The notes: a model not told the origin generated them from the sequence alone. DNA of 64,000 bases from Asaia bogorensis_B (GCF_900465315.1 NZ_UBIX01000013.1), one strand, 5' to 3'; counted from the first letter of the stretch, positions 35,983 through 45,744 are shown. Program-made: numbers and translations.

Positions 35983-36969
35983 ATGCAGGCAGACCCCAAT
36001 CCGGCAGGTATCGTCACAGCAACCGCATTGCCGCCTGGCATCTGCCGGATTGCGGTCCTCATTCCCTGCTATAACGAGGAGGTGACCATAGCCGGCGTGG
36101 TGCACGATATGCGCGCCGCGTTGCCGGATGCCTCTATCTATGTTTACGACAACAACTCCAGCGATCGGACCGTTGAACTGGCAAAGGAAGCCGGTGCGAT
36201 CGTTCGACGCGAGCGGTTGCAGGGCAAGGGCCATGTCATCCGACGAATGTTTGCGGACATCGAGGCTGATTTCTATGTGCTCATCGACGGCGATGGCACC
36301 TACGAAGCGGCTGCGGCGCCGCAGATGGTGCGTATGGCGCTGGAAAACGGGCATGATACCGTGATGGGCGTTCGTGAGCATCAGGACGCTGCTGCCTATC
36401 GCCCTGGCCATGTGCTTGGGAACAAGGTGCTGACCGGGCTGGTCGTTAGCCTTTTTGGTCGCGGTCAGTCAGACATGCTTTCGGGCTACCGCGTCTTCAG
36501 TCGCCGCTTTGTGAAATCCTTCCCGGCGCTTTCATCCGGGTTTGAGACCGAAACAGAATTCACGGTCCATACCCTGCAGCTGAATATGTCGATGGGCGAA
36601 GTATTGACCCGTTATATCGAGCGTCCCGAAGGATCGTTCTCCAAGCTGAACACCTATCGCGACGGTTTCCGTATTCTTGGGACAATCCTGAACCTGCTCA
36701 AACAGGAGCGTCCTCTCCTGTTCTTTGGTGCGATCGGCCTGGTTCTCGCTGTGCTTGGGGGATTGATCGGTCTGCGTTCGGTCCTCGACTTTATCGAGAC
36801 CCACACTGTGCCGCATCTGCCTTCGGCTGTGCTGGCCACCGGGCTTGAGTTGCTGGCGGCCCTCTCGCTGGTATGCGGGTTGATATTGAACAGTGTTGCG
36901 CTGGGCCGTCAGGAGAACAAGCGTCTGGCCTATCTGGCGCTTCAGGCACCTCCCTGCGTCGATCTCTGA
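35983..36969 (+). CDS. Family 2 glycosyltransferase (DPM1/GtrB-like)
   Basis: A membrane-attached GT-A enzyme like polyprenyl-phosphate sugar synthases. The catalytic domain shows AVLIPCYNEEVTI, YDNNSSDRT and the metal-binding DGDGTYEA near 90; SDMLSGYRVFSRRF is the acceptor-side motif. Two C-terminal hydrophobic segments (about 232-258 and 275-300) resemble GtrB. 328 aa from the ATG at 35983; an ATG at 35941 is the longer alternative. It probably makes undecaprenyl- or dolichyl-like phosphate sugar used by a membrane transferase; the next gene is a candidate partner. Confidence 0.87.
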   Translation: MQADPNPAGIVTATALPPGICRIAVLIPCYNEEVTIAGVVHDMRAALPDASIYVYDNNSSDRTVELAKEAGAIVRRERLQGKGHVIRRMFADIEADFYVLIDGDGTYEAAAAPQMVRMALENGHDTVMGVREHQDAAAYRPGHVLGNKVLTGLVVSLFGRGQSDMLSGYRVFSRRFVKSFPALSSGFETETEFTVHTLQLNMSMGEVLTRYIERPEGSFSKLNTYRDGFRILGTILNLLKQERPLLFFGAIGLVLAVLGGLIGLRSVLDFIETHTVPHLPSAVLATGLELLAALSLVCGLILNSVALGRQENKRLAYLALQAPPCVDL

Positions 36970-37044
36970 CAGGTCTCGCCATCACTTCCCGCCAGCCCGG
37001 TTTCTTCCGGGCATTCATCGCGTTTTCCCCCGGGGGATGAAGTC

Positions 37045-38457
37045 TTGCTTTCCACTTTGCGATCAGCCTTGGCGCTCTCGCCCGTGCGCGTATTCATGTT
37101 CTTTGCCTCCATGATGGGGCTTGCCTGCATCCTGCTCATTCCCCCCGGGCAGATGCCGGACGAGCGCAACCACTTTGCGCGGATCGTTCAGATCGCCCAG
37201 GGCGGGTTTGTTGGCATCAAGCTCGATGCGGGGCAGGCGGGTGGTTATTTGCCTGCAAACTTTCCTTCCGAGGCGGAATTACTGGACAGTTTGCGTTTCC
37301 ACGCCGAGAGAAAGGTGGATATGGGCGAGCTGTCCGCTCTTGCGCAGCGGCAATGGGACAATCACCGTAGCTGGGCTTCTTTCGGCAATACGGTCATTTA
37401 CGCTCCCATCACCTATCTGCCGGGCGCGGTCGTCACCTTTATCGGTCGCCATACGCGGGCGACGATCATCCAGACCAGCATCATGGTGCATGTGATCAAT
37501 GCGGTGATCAGCATTGCTCTGTGCACGCTCGCCATCGCGCTGGCCCGTCGCGGGGTGCTTTATCTGATGTTGCTTGCGAGCCTGCCCATGGTGATGGCGC
37601 TCAACGCGTCATGCTCGCAGGATGGCCTGATCTTCGCGCTCGCCCTTCTTGCGGCTTCGCTGCTTACCCGGATCAATACGCTTGATCCGGGATCAACGCG
37701 CTTCTGGATTGGTATCGCCTGTCTTTTCGCCGTTCTGACGGTCAGCAAGCCCCCACTGCTGCTGTGCAGCCTTATCCCGCTTGGCCTGTTCCCGGCGCGG
37801 GAATGGCTGGGTGCGGGACGCCGCAAATATCTCGCTGTGGCCCCTTTTGTCGCCAGCATTGTAGCGTTTCTTGTCTGGCAGCATTTCGGCATGACCCCGA
37901 CCAAAGTGCAGTTCCTCGATGGGTCGGGCACGTCGGATAGTGGTCAGGTGCATTGGGTACTCACCCATCCTCTCTCGCTGCCGATGCTCGCCTATACGAC
38001 GCTCAAGGTGAATCTCGGTCACAACATTCACGAGTTTATCGGGGTGCTTGGTTGGCTGGATACGCTGTTTCCGGCGTGGTTCTATCGCCTTGTCTACGCG
38101 ACGATTCTCGCTACACTCTGCTTTTGCGCCTATCCGGCGATCAGAAACCGGGCCTTGGCACAAAACGGTAGAACGGTTTTCGTGACGGTGCTTGCCGTGC
38201 TGCTTGCGGTGGGCGCCGTCTATTTCTCGCTTTATGTGATCTGGACCCCGGTGGGTGCGCCGATTATCGATGGCGTTCAGGGCCGCTACTTCCTGCCGAT
38301 TGCGCCCTTTCTGGCTCTGTTGTTTCCCCTGATGCCAAGGGCAGGCCAGCTTGCCCCGTCGGAAGGCACGCAGCGTTGGGCCATGCTGGGTATGACCGCT
38401 TTCCTGTGCTTTGACCTTGTTACGCTCACGAGCGTTCTGGCCGCACGTTTCTGGTAA
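37045..38457 (+). CDS. DUF2142 polytopic membrane protein
   Basis: A 470 aa protein with about eleven hydrophobic segments and the DUF2142 hallmark PPGQMPDERNHFARIVQIA near residues 33-51, an Asp-Glu loop that recalls GT-C glycosyltransferases. Its family is found in polysaccharide loci. TTG start at 37045 after GGGGGA; an ATG at 37037 is out of frame. It lies 75 nt behind the family 2 glycosyltransferase and probably shares its transcript; a terminator follows. Confidence 0.85.
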   Translation: MLSTLRSALALSPVRVFMFFASMMGLACILLIPPGQMPDERNHFARIVQIAQGGFVGIKLDAGQAGGYLPANFPSEAELLDSLRFHAERKVDMGELSALAQRQWDNHRSWASFGNTVIYAPITYLPGAVVTFIGRHTRATIIQTSIMVHVINAVISIALCTLAIALARRGVLYLMLLASLPMVMALNASCSQDGLIFALALLAASLLTRINTLDPGSTRFWIGIACLFAVLTVSKPPLLLCSLIPLGLFPAREWLGAGRRKYLAVAPFVASIVAFLVWQHFGMTPTKVQFLDGSGTSDSGQVHWVLTHPLSLPMLAYTTLKVNLGHNIHEFIGVLGWLDTLFPAWFYRLVYATILATLCFCAYPAIRNRALAQNGRTVFVTVLAVLLAVGAVYFSLYVIWTPVGAPIIDGVQGRYFLPIAPFLALLFPLMPRAGQLAPSEGTQRWAMLGMTAFLCFDLVTLTSVLAARFW

Positions 38458-38493
38458 GGGAGCGCCCTGCTCCCCGAACCTGTGATGCTCAAT

Positions 38494-38524
38494 AAAAAAA
38501 GCCCGGCTTGACCGGGCTTCTTTA
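38494..38524. terminator. Bidirectional terminator between the DUF2142 gene and purN
   Basis: GCCCGG (38501-38506), loop CTTGA, CCGGGC (38512-38517), with seven A on the left and TTCTTTAT on the right, serving both convergent units. Confidence 0.85.
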
Positions 38525-38541
38525 TGTCGTGAGAGGGTGCC

Positions 38542-39138
38542 TTATCGGGTTCTCAGAAACGCTGCGAGCGCCTCGGGGTAGAGGCGATGCTCCTGCTCCA
38601 GAACGCGTGCCGCAAGCGCGGAGGGTGTATCGCCCGGCAGGACCGGCACCTCGGCCTGGCCCAGTATCGGGCCTTCATCGACACCATCAGTGACCAGATG
38701 GACCGTGCAGCCATGACGGGTATCGCCCGCCGCCAGGGCGCGCTCATGCGTATCCATACCGGGATAGGCCGGTAGCAGGCTCGGGTGAATGTTGAGCATG
38801 CGGCCGGCCCATCGCCCAACGAGATAAGGGGTCAGGACGCGCATGTAGCCCGCAAGGCAGATCACCTCGATCCCTGCCTTTTCGAGACAGGCCTCAATGG
38901 CCTTCTCGTGTCCTTCGCGGTCTTTCGGGAAAAGACGGTGATCGATCGCAACAGCTTCAAGGCCTGCGTTTCGTGCCGTATCGAGCCCCGGTGCATCAGG
39001 GTTATTGCTCAGCACAAGGGCAATGCGCGCCGGATAATCCGGTCGCGCACAGGCCTCGATCAGGGCATTCATATTGCTGCCGCGCCCCGAGATGAAAACC
39101 GCAATGGGGGTTTTATGGACAGCCATTGTCTCGCTCAT
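38542..39138 (-). CDS. purN: Phosphoribosylglycinamide formyltransferase
   Basis: Third step of purine synthesis: transfers a formyl group from 10-formyl-THF to GAR. 198 aa; FISGRGSNMNALI at 14-26, the catalytic Asn and His in NIHPSLLPAYPG near 116, and the Asp in HGCTVHLVTDGVDEGP near 142. The ATG overlaps the purM stop by 4 nt (ATGA), so purM and purN are translationally coupled. Confidence 0.96.
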   Translation of the reverse strand: MSETMAVHKTPIAVFISGRGSNMNALIEACARPDYPARIALVLSNNPDAPGLDTARNAGLEAVAIDHRLFPKDREGHEKAIEACLEKAGIEVICLAGYMRVLTPYLVGRWAGRMLNIHPSLLPAYPGMDTHERALAAGDTRHGCTVHLVTDGVDEGPILGQAEVPVLPGDTPSALAARVLEQEHRLYPEALAAFLRTR

Positions 39139-40193
39139 AGGGCGAAATCAACCTGGCCATCCAGTGCATAGCGTGGGCCATTGGCGGTAACGTCACCAAT
39201 GCGATAGCCCTTTTCACCGCGGGCTTCGAGCATGGCCAGAACCTTATCGGGTTCGGGCGTGATCAGAACCATGCCGATGCCGCAATTGAATACCTTGAGC
39301 ATCTCGTCATGCGCGACATTGCCCGTGGTAGCCAGCCAGCGGAAGACAGGCGGCACAGGCCAGGTATCTGCTTCGATCTGTACACCCAGACCCTCAGGCA
39401 GGACGCGGGGCAGGTTTCCGGGCAGGCCACCGCCGGTGATATGGGCGCAGCCATGCAGCAACCCGGCATGATGCAGGGCCATGACCGTGCGCACATAAAG
39501 CGCGGTGGGGCGCAGCAGGGCTTCGGCGAGCGTACTGCCCGGCTCAAAGGGGGCTTCGCTGTTCCATTGCAGACCGCTCATCGCCTTGATGCTGCGTACC
39601 AGCGAATAGCCGTTGGAATGAACGCCGGTGGAGGGGAGGGCGATCAATGTGTCGCCTTCGGTGATGCCGGCGGGGAGCAGAGCGGAACGCTCGGCTGCGC
39701 CAACGCTGAAGCCAGCAAGATCGTAATGTCCGGAGTCATACATCCCGGGCATCTCGGCCGTTTCACCGCCGACCAGTGCGCAATCCGTATCGCGGCAGGC
39801 CTGCGCGATGCCCTTCACGACACGGGCAGCATCTTCAACAGCCAGTTTGCCAGTTGCCAGATAATCAAGGAAGAAAAGCGGCTGAGCGCCCTGCACCACA
39901 AGATCATTCACACACATGGCCACCAGATCGACGCCGACCGTATCATGCTGACCGCTCTCGATGGCAACCATGAGCTTTGTGCCCACACCATCGGTGCAGC
40001 TCACCAGGATCGGGTCGGTGAAGCCGGCGGCCTTGAGGTCGAACAGCGCGCCGAAGCCGCCCAGACCACCCATTGTGCCCGGCCGGTCGGTCGATTTCGC
40101 TGCGGGCTTGATCGCCTCGACCAGCGCATCACCGGCCTCGATATCGACGCCGGAATCGCGATAGCTTGCTGAAGGGGAAATCGGATCGGTCAT
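39135..40193 (-). CDS. purM: Phosphoribosylformylglycinamidine cyclo-ligase (AIR synthase)
   Basis: Fifth step of purine synthesis, ATP-dependent ring closure of FGAM to AIR. 352 aa with GDALVEAIKPAAKST, GGFGALFDL, and the catalytic DGVGTKLM motif; NDLVVQGAQPLFFLDYLATG and GGETAEMPGMY are also typical. ATG 40193 matches other PurM starts; the open frame further upstream is unconserved. Diverges from hdaA with 95 bp between. Confidence 0.97.
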   Translation of the reverse strand: MTDPISPSASYRDSGVDIEAGDALVEAIKPAAKSTDRPGTMGGLGGFGALFDLKAAGFTDPILVSCTDGVGTKLMVAIESGQHDTVGVDLVAMCVNDLVVQGAQPLFFLDYLATGKLAVEDAARVVKGIAQACRDTDCALVGGETAEMPGMYDSGHYDLAGFSVGAAERSALLPAGITEGDTLIALPSTGVHSNGYSLVRSIKAMSGLQWNSEAPFEPGSTLAEALLRPTALYVRTVMALHHAGLLHGCAHITGGGLPGNLPRVLPEGLGVQIEADTWPVPPVFRWLATTGNVAHDEMLKVFNCGIGMVLITPEPDKVLAMLEARGEKGYRIGDVTANGPRYALDGQVDFAL

Positions 40194-40288
40194 GCTGTCG
40201 CCTCGCTCGAAAAACCTGGCCGGTTGCGTTAGTATCTGTCCTTCTAATGGAGCCGACCCGGCTCGGAAAGGACCGGAACGGCTATTGA

Positions 40289-41020
40289 ATGGACAAAGAA
40301 GCGGGAATTGACGGATTGGCGCCGGGCAACGCCGCCGCGCAACTCGTGCTGGCGCTGCGGCCGCCTGCAAGCGTTGCAGCCCGTCACTTCATTCCGTCGG
40401 CCTCCAACGCACAGGCGCGTCACTGGCTGAACCAGACCGGCTGGCCCGATCGCAGGCTGCTGCTCTGTGGTGATGACAGCTGTGGCAAATCGCATCTTCT
40501 GCACATCTGGGCTGCGAGGCGTCAGGCGCGCGTTGTGGATGCGGCGACGCTGGATATGACGCAGGTGGTTGAGATCGCGGGGGCAGCCCACACCACGCTG
40601 GCGCTCGATCATCTGGAGCGTGTGACGTCCGAGCGTGCCCTGCTGCATCTGCTCAATCTGGCGCGTGAACATCGCACGACCCTGCTCATCGCTTCGCGTT
40701 ATGCGCCTGTCCGTCTGCCCATCGTTCTGCCTGATCTGGCAAGCCGCTTGCGGGCCATTACGGTGGTGCCGCTTCTGCCGCCTGAGGATTCCCTGCGTTT
40801 TGCCCTGCTTCTGCGCCTGATTGCAGAGCGTCAGATGATTGTCTCCAAGCCGATTCTCGATTGGCTCATGCACCATCTGCCGCGCACCTGCGATGCGATT
40901 GTGAGCGCGGTAGACCGGCTCGATCAGGCTGGGCTTGCTCATAACAGGCCACTCACGCGGGGCCTTGCACGACAGGCCCTGTCGGGACTGCTGGATGAGC
41001 CAGCCCCCGGCGAGCGCTGA
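40289..41020 (+). CDS. hdaA: HdaA-type DnaA-like regulator of replication initiation
   Basis: A DnaA-related AAA+ protein that promotes hydrolysis of DnaA-ATP together with the loaded beta clamp, preventing over-initiation. 243 aa; residues 18-24 (QLVLALR) resemble the clamp-binding motif of Hda; Walker A is GDDSCGKSHL near 62, with a Walker B-like TTLALDHLE near 104 and the sensor region SRLRAITVVPL. It lacks the DNA-binding domain IV of DnaA. Location between purM and ppk is the usual alphaproteobacterial order. Confidence 0.87.
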   Translation: MDKEAGIDGLAPGNAAAQLVLALRPPASVAARHFIPSASNAQARHWLNQTGWPDRRLLLCGDDSCGKSHLLHIWAARRQARVVDAATLDMTQVVEIAGAAHTTLALDHLERVTSERALLHLLNLAREHRTTLLIASRYAPVRLPIVLPDLASRLRAITVVPLLPPEDSLRFALLLRLIAERQMIVSKPILDWLMHHLPRTCDAIVSAVDRLDQAGLAHNRPLTRGLARQALSGLLDEPAPGER

Positions 41021-41145
41021 ACCTGACCGCTCAGGCCATCACCGGGCCGGAACGTTTTATGATGATTGGGTTAAGGGGTTTGACGCGCGCTGCTCACGGG
41101 CCGATGTTGTTACTTCTCATTGGACAGAAACAGGAAACGTAGCGC

Positions 41146-43428
41146 GTGACGTCGTCTTCGGAAAAGGACTCAAGGCCCGCCCCCTCCAAGGCACCACGCG
41201 CCACACGAGCGAAAGCTCCAAGGGCGACGCGTGCCACGCGTGCCGTAGCCCGTATTCCCGACCCCGGAATCGTGACCTCACCGACGCGGTTCATCAACCG
41301 TGAATTATCCTGGCTCGATTTCAACCAGCGCGTGATCGAGGAGGCAGAAAACAGCCGCCACCCGTTGCTGGAGCGTCTGCGCTTTCTGTCGATCAGTGCC
41401 AGTAATCTGGATGAATTCTACTCGGTGCGTGTGGCGGGGCTTGTTGGTCAGGTGCGCGAGGGGCTGGTCGCCCCCTCGGCTGATGGTTTGACGCCAGCGC
41501 GCCAGCTGACGAGCGTGCGCCGCAGCGCGGCAAAGCTCTTTGCGGCACAGCAGCGCATCTGGCGCCTGTTGCGCGGTGAACTGGCGCAGGCGGGGCTTAG
41601 GCTGTGCACGCGTGAAGAACTGACAGACGCCGAGCGCGAGAGCATCGCTGCCAAGTTCGAGAACGAGATCTACCCTGTTCTGACGCCCCTCGCCATCGAC
41701 CCGTCGCACCCCATGCCGTTCATTCCGAATCTTGGAATGGCTTTGGCTCTACGCCTCAATGACCCGACGATCCCGGGGTTCTCGATGGATGCGCTCATTC
41801 TGCTGCCCCAGCAGATCGACCGTTTCATCCGACTGCCCGCGCCGCACAAGGAGGAGCCGGATATCCGCCCCGATGTGCGCTTTGTGGCGCTGGAGGATGT
41901 CATCCGGCTGCACATCACACGCCTCTTTCCCGGGATGGAAATTGCCGAGGGCGGGGTGCTGCGTATCATCCGCGATTCGGATGTCGAGTTCGAGGACGAA
42001 GCCGAGGATCTGGTGCTGTCCTACGAGACAGCGCTCAAGCAGCGTCGCCGTGGTGTGGGTATTCATCTTGCCCTAGACGCCTCCATACCGGAGAGCATGG
42101 GGCGTGAGTTCGCTGAAGAACTCGACGTGGCACGTGACGATGTGGTGGTTCAGCCCGATATCATCGGTGTGGTCGATCTCAAGCAGATGATCGTATCTGA
42201 TCGCCCTGACCTGTTGTTCAAACCCTATACGCCGCGCTTCCCTGAGCGAATCCGCGATTATGACGGCGATTGCTTCGCAGCGATCCGCGCCAAGGATATC
42301 GTGGTGCATCATCCCTTCGAGAGCTTCGATGTGGTGGTGCAGTTTCTCAAACAGGCAGCGCTTGACCCCAATGTGGTGGCAATCAAGCAGACGCTTTATC
42401 GCACCTCGCGTGACAGCCCCATTGTGCGGGCGCTGATCGAGGCCGCAGAACTGGGCAAGTCGGTCACGGCGATGGTCGAGTTGCGGGCGCGCTTTGACGA
42501 GGAAGCCAATATACGCCTCGCACGGTCGCTCGAATCGGCAGGCGTCCAGGTGGTGTTCGGCTTCACCCATCTCAAGACGCACGCCAAGCTCAGCCTCGTT
42601 GTCAGGCGAGAAGCCGGTGGCCTGAGGTCCTACGCCCATTTCGGTACGGGCAATTATCATCCGATCACGGCGCGTATCTACACGGATCTCTCCTTCTTCA
42701 CCTGCGATCCCCAGCTCGCGAGCGATTCGGCCAAGCTGTTCAACTACATGACGGGTTATGCGACCCCGGTGGATATGGAGGCGCTCGCTTTTGCCCCCAT
42801 CACGTTGCGTGACACGCTCATGGACCTGATCGAGGGGGAGATCGCTCACGCCAAGGCCGGTCGCCCTGCCAAGATCTGGCTGAAGATGAATTCACTGGTC
42901 GACCCGGCCCTGATCGATGCGCTCTACCGGGCGTCACGCGCCGGGGTGAGGGTGGTCGGAATCATCCGGGGTATCTGCTGCCTGCGCCCCGGTGTGCCGG
43001 GCCTTTCGGAAAATATCGAGATCCGTTCGATCGTCGGTCGGTTTCTGGAACACGCGCGTATCTTCGCGTTCGGCAATGGTCATCGGATGCCGTCGCACAA
43101 GGCCAAGGTCTTTATTTCCTCGGCTGACTGGATGGGACGAAACATGGATCGTCGTGTCGAGGCGATGGTGCCGATCTTCAATTCGACCGTCCATGCCCAG
43201 ATCCTGGGTCAGATCATGACCATGGATTTACGTGACACACTTCAAAGCTGGGTGCTTTCCTCGCGTGGGGATTGGCATCGCGTATCTCCGGGGGCTAATC
43301 CCTTCTCGGCGCATGAATATTTCATGCATAACCCTTCGCTCTCCGGGCGTGGCTCGGCAGCGAGGGAGAAACCGCAGGATAAGGATGCGGGCCGTCGTGA
43401 ACGGCCCGAGCGTATCCGCGAAGATTGA
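41146..43428 (+). CDS. ppk: Polyphosphate kinase 1
   Basis: Makes inorganic polyphosphate from ATP through a phosphohistidine. 760 aa from the GTG at 41146, with AGGAAAC upstream. The core starts at FINRELSWLDFNQRV near 48; the catalytic histidine region is THAKLSLVVRREAGG near 475, followed by HFGTGNYHP and the late MPSHKAKVFISSADWMGRN. The first ~45 residues are a Lys/Arg/Ala/Thr-rich repeat (two APRATRAK/R units), absent from E. coli Ppk. Ppx follows 13 nt later. Confidence 0.95.
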   Translation: MTSSSEKDSRPAPSKAPRATRAKAPRATRATRAVARIPDPGIVTSPTRFINRELSWLDFNQRVIEEAENSRHPLLERLRFLSISASNLDEFYSVRVAGLVGQVREGLVAPSADGLTPARQLTSVRRSAAKLFAAQQRIWRLLRGELAQAGLRLCTREELTDAERESIAAKFENEIYPVLTPLAIDPSHPMPFIPNLGMALALRLNDPTIPGFSMDALILLPQQIDRFIRLPAPHKEEPDIRPDVRFVALEDVIRLHITRLFPGMEIAEGGVLRIIRDSDVEFEDEAEDLVLSYETALKQRRRGVGIHLALDASIPESMGREFAEELDVARDDVVVQPDIIGVVDLKQMIVSDRPDLLFKPYTPRFPERIRDYDGDCFAAIRAKDIVVHHPFESFDVVVQFLKQAALDPNVVAIKQTLYRTSRDSPIVRALIEAAELGKSVTAMVELRARFDEEANIRLARSLESAGVQVVFGFTHLKTHAKLSLVVRREAGGLRSYAHFGTGNYHPITARIYTDLSFFTCDPQLASDSAKLFNYMTGYATPVDMEALAFAPITLRDTLMDLIEGEIAHAKAGRPAKIWLKMNSLVDPALIDALYRASRAGVRVVGIIRGICCLRPGVPGLSENIEIRSIVGRFLEHARIFAFGNGHRMPSHKAKVFISSADWMGRNMDRRVEAMVPIFNSTVHAQILGQIMTMDLRDTLQSWVLSSRGDWHRVSPGANPFSAHEYFMHNPSLSGRGSAAREKPQDKDAGRRERPERIRED

Positions 43429-43441
43429 GGAAGAGGGTAGA

Positions 43442-44935
43442 GTGACGGGTACTGACGCGCCAAAGGGCCATCATCGCGCCGCCATCGTCGATCTGGGATC
43501 GAATTCGGTCCGGCTGGTCGTGTTCGAGGGCGTCACCCGTAATCCGATCCCGATCTTCAATGAGAAAGCCACGCTCCGTCTGGGGCGCGGGCTTGAGCAG
43601 ACGGGCCGCCTGAATGAGGAGGGGCTGAGACTCGCACGCGATGTCATGACCCGCTTCAATGCCATCGCACGCGCAATGGACGCCCACCCTTTCGAGGTGC
43701 TGGCGACGGCTGCGGTACGCGATGCCAGCAATGGGCACGAATTTGTCGAGACACTGCATGAGTGCATGCCCGACGTGCCGATCCGTATCCTCTCGGGTGA
43801 GGAGGAAGCCGATTACGCTGCGACCGGCGTGCTCTGTGGTTTGCCGGATGCAGATGGCGTTGTCGCTGACATTGGCGGTGGCTCTCTTGAACTGATCCGT
43901 GTGGCAGGGGGGCGGCATCATGAGGCCTGCACCAAGCCGCTTGGGGTGATACGACTGTCTGACCGTTCCGGCGGTGACCTCAAACGTGCGCGTGAGGTTG
44001 TGGAAGCCGATCTTGATGATGTGGCGTGGCTGCCTGCCCTGAAAGGTAAGCCGCTCTATCTGGTTGGCGGCGCCTTCCGCGCCCTGGCCCGGTTGCAGAT
44101 TGCCCGCACGCATTACCCGCTCAATATCGTTCATCTCTACACGCTGGGTGCCGATGAGGCGCGCGAGATGGTGACGTGGCTGATCGATACCCCGCGCAAG
44201 ATGCTGGAAAAAGTACCCGGCTTTCCGCGCAAGCGTCTGGACGATGTCCCGTTCTCCGCCACCGTCCTGCGGCGCCTGATGCGCATCGTGCAGCCATCAC
44301 AGATCATATTCAGCGTCGATGGCCTGCGGGAGGGCTGGTATATGCGCAAGGTCGGGCAGGAGGTTGCTGCACTCGACCCCTGTCGGGCACTGGCTGATGA
44401 GACCGCGCACCGTCTGAGCCGCAGCATGGAGCTGCCCGATGATCTCGTGCGTTGGACGGAGCCCTTGTTCCAGCATGAAACGCCGTCCGAAACGGCATTG
44501 CGCGACATGGCCTGCCGTATGTCCGACATCGGCTCATTCGATCACCCCGAATATCGCGCAGCCCAGACCTATCTGCGTATCATGCGTATGCATGGCGTTG
44601 GCTTCGACCACCAGTCACGTGCCTTCGTCGCCCTGACACTGGCGGTCCGTTACGAGGCAGACCCGGCCGATCCCCTCATGGAAGTCTCGCGGCGTCTGCT
44701 CTCACCCGATGATTGCGACCGCGCCGTTCAGCTCGGCTTTGCGCTTCGCCTTGCCTATACGATCTGCGGTGGCACATCGGCGCTTCTCAAGAATACCTCG
44801 CTCTCTATCGAGGACGGGATACTCTGGCTGAGCCATAACGAGCAGAGCAGCTTTGCTGCGGGTGGCGGGGTCAAGCGTCGCCTTGAGCGACTGGGTCAGA
44901 GCATGGCTCTTTCGGCGGCGACGCGTGCATGCTGA
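43442..44935 (+). CDS. ppx: Exopolyphosphatase/guanosine pentaphosphatase family
   Basis: Hydrolyses terminal phosphates of polyphosphate, with possible pppGpp phosphatase activity. 497 aa, GTG start at 43442 after GAGGAAGAGGGT. Actin-fold motifs: VDLGSNSVRLVVFE near 18, ADIGGGSLEL near 141, and LVGGAFRALARL near 207; a C-terminal all-helical half follows from ~320, with the HD-like arrangement of long-form Ppx. Just behind ppk in the same unit, giving synthesis and breakdown of polyphosphate together. Confidence 0.92.
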   Translation: MTGTDAPKGHHRAAIVDLGSNSVRLVVFEGVTRNPIPIFNEKATLRLGRGLEQTGRLNEEGLRLARDVMTRFNAIARAMDAHPFEVLATAAVRDASNGHEFVETLHECMPDVPIRILSGEEEADYAATGVLCGLPDADGVVADIGGGSLELIRVAGGRHHEACTKPLGVIRLSDRSGGDLKRAREVVEADLDDVAWLPALKGKPLYLVGGAFRALARLQIARTHYPLNIVHLYTLGADEAREMVTWLIDTPRKMLEKVPGFPRKRLDDVPFSATVLRRLMRIVQPSQIIFSVDGLREGWYMRKVGQEVAALDPCRALADETAHRLSRSMELPDDLVRWTEPLFQHETPSETALRDMACRMSDIGSFDHPEYRAAQTYLRIMRMHGVGFDHQSRAFVALTLAVRYEADPADPLMEVSRRLLSPDDCDRAVQLGFALRLAYTICGGTSALLKNTSLSIEDGILWLSHNEQSSFAAGGGVKRRLERLGQSMALSAATRAC

Positions 44936-45744
44936 GGGGCGGTCGGGGCTTATCCCTGTTTCCCCGATCAAACCGTGCTTTGCCGCGCGGCATCAGGCGC
45001 GGAATGTGGCGGATGGGTGTTGCCATCGCGGCGCTTGGCGTCGGTCTTGCACCCGCCTCCCGCGCCGCCACGGTGATCCACAAGGATCATGATCCGGATA
45101 TCCTCTGGAAGCTCATCAGCGCGAAGTGCTCCAAAGGGACGAAGCCCTGTGTGATCTATGACCACGCGCGGGGCATTGCCCTGCTGCATTCGCTTGAGGG
45201 GCGTGGGCAATATCTTCTGATTCCGACGGACAAGGTAGCGGGGATGGAAAGCACGGTCCTGCTCCGTCCCGAAACGCCCAATTACTTCGCCGAAGCCTGG
45301 TCTTTTCGCGATCGCGTTGGCGCGGCCTATGGGCACCCTGTTCCGGACCGGCTGCTTGCCCTTTCGATCAACTCGTCACGCGGGCGCTCGCAGAACCAGC
45401 TCCACATCCATCTGGATTGCGTGGACCCTGAGGTGAGGGCGACACTGGACCGGTACGGCGACCGTATCGGGCCAAGCTGGTCATTTCTTCCCGTCTCACT
45501 GGGGGAGCATCGTTACCGCGCCCTCTATCTCTCGACGCTGAACGGCTCGCCGTTCAGAATCCTCGCGAACTCGTTGGCTCATCCCGAACAGGAGATGGGG
45601 GACCATACCCTTGTCCTCGTGCCGCTCGGCACCGGTTATGCGTTGCTTGATGACGTGGCGCATGATGATGATCATGCCTCGGGTGAAGAACTGCAGGACC
45701 ATGCCTGCCATGTTCTCGACAGTGGGCCCCGATCTGTTCCCTGA
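44929..45744 (+). CDS. cdh: CDP-diacylglycerol diphosphatase (secreted or membrane-anchored)
   Basis: Hydrolyses CDP-diacylglycerol to phosphatidate and CMP. The 271 aa product has a signal-like hydrophobic stretch (about residues 27-47, ending ASRA-A) and the HIT-related QNQLHIHLDC motif near 162, the active site of the Cdh family. The ATG at 44929 overlaps ppx by 7 nt; ATGs at 45004 and 45013 would give a more standard signal peptide. Joined to ppk-ppx, an unusual partnership I cannot explain functionally. Confidence 0.87.
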   Translation: MLRGGRGLSLFPRSNRALPRGIRRGMWRMGVAIAALGVGLAPASRAATVIHKDHDPDILWKLISAKCSKGTKPCVIYDHARGIALLHSLEGRGQYLLIPTDKVAGMESTVLLRPETPNYFAEAWSFRDRVGAAYGHPVPDRLLALSINSSRGRSQNQLHIHLDCVDPEVRATLDRYGDRIGPSWSFLPVSLGEHRYRALYLSTLNGSPFRILANSLAHPEQEMGDHTLVLVPLGTGYALLDDVAHDDDHASGEELQDHACHVLDSGPRSVP

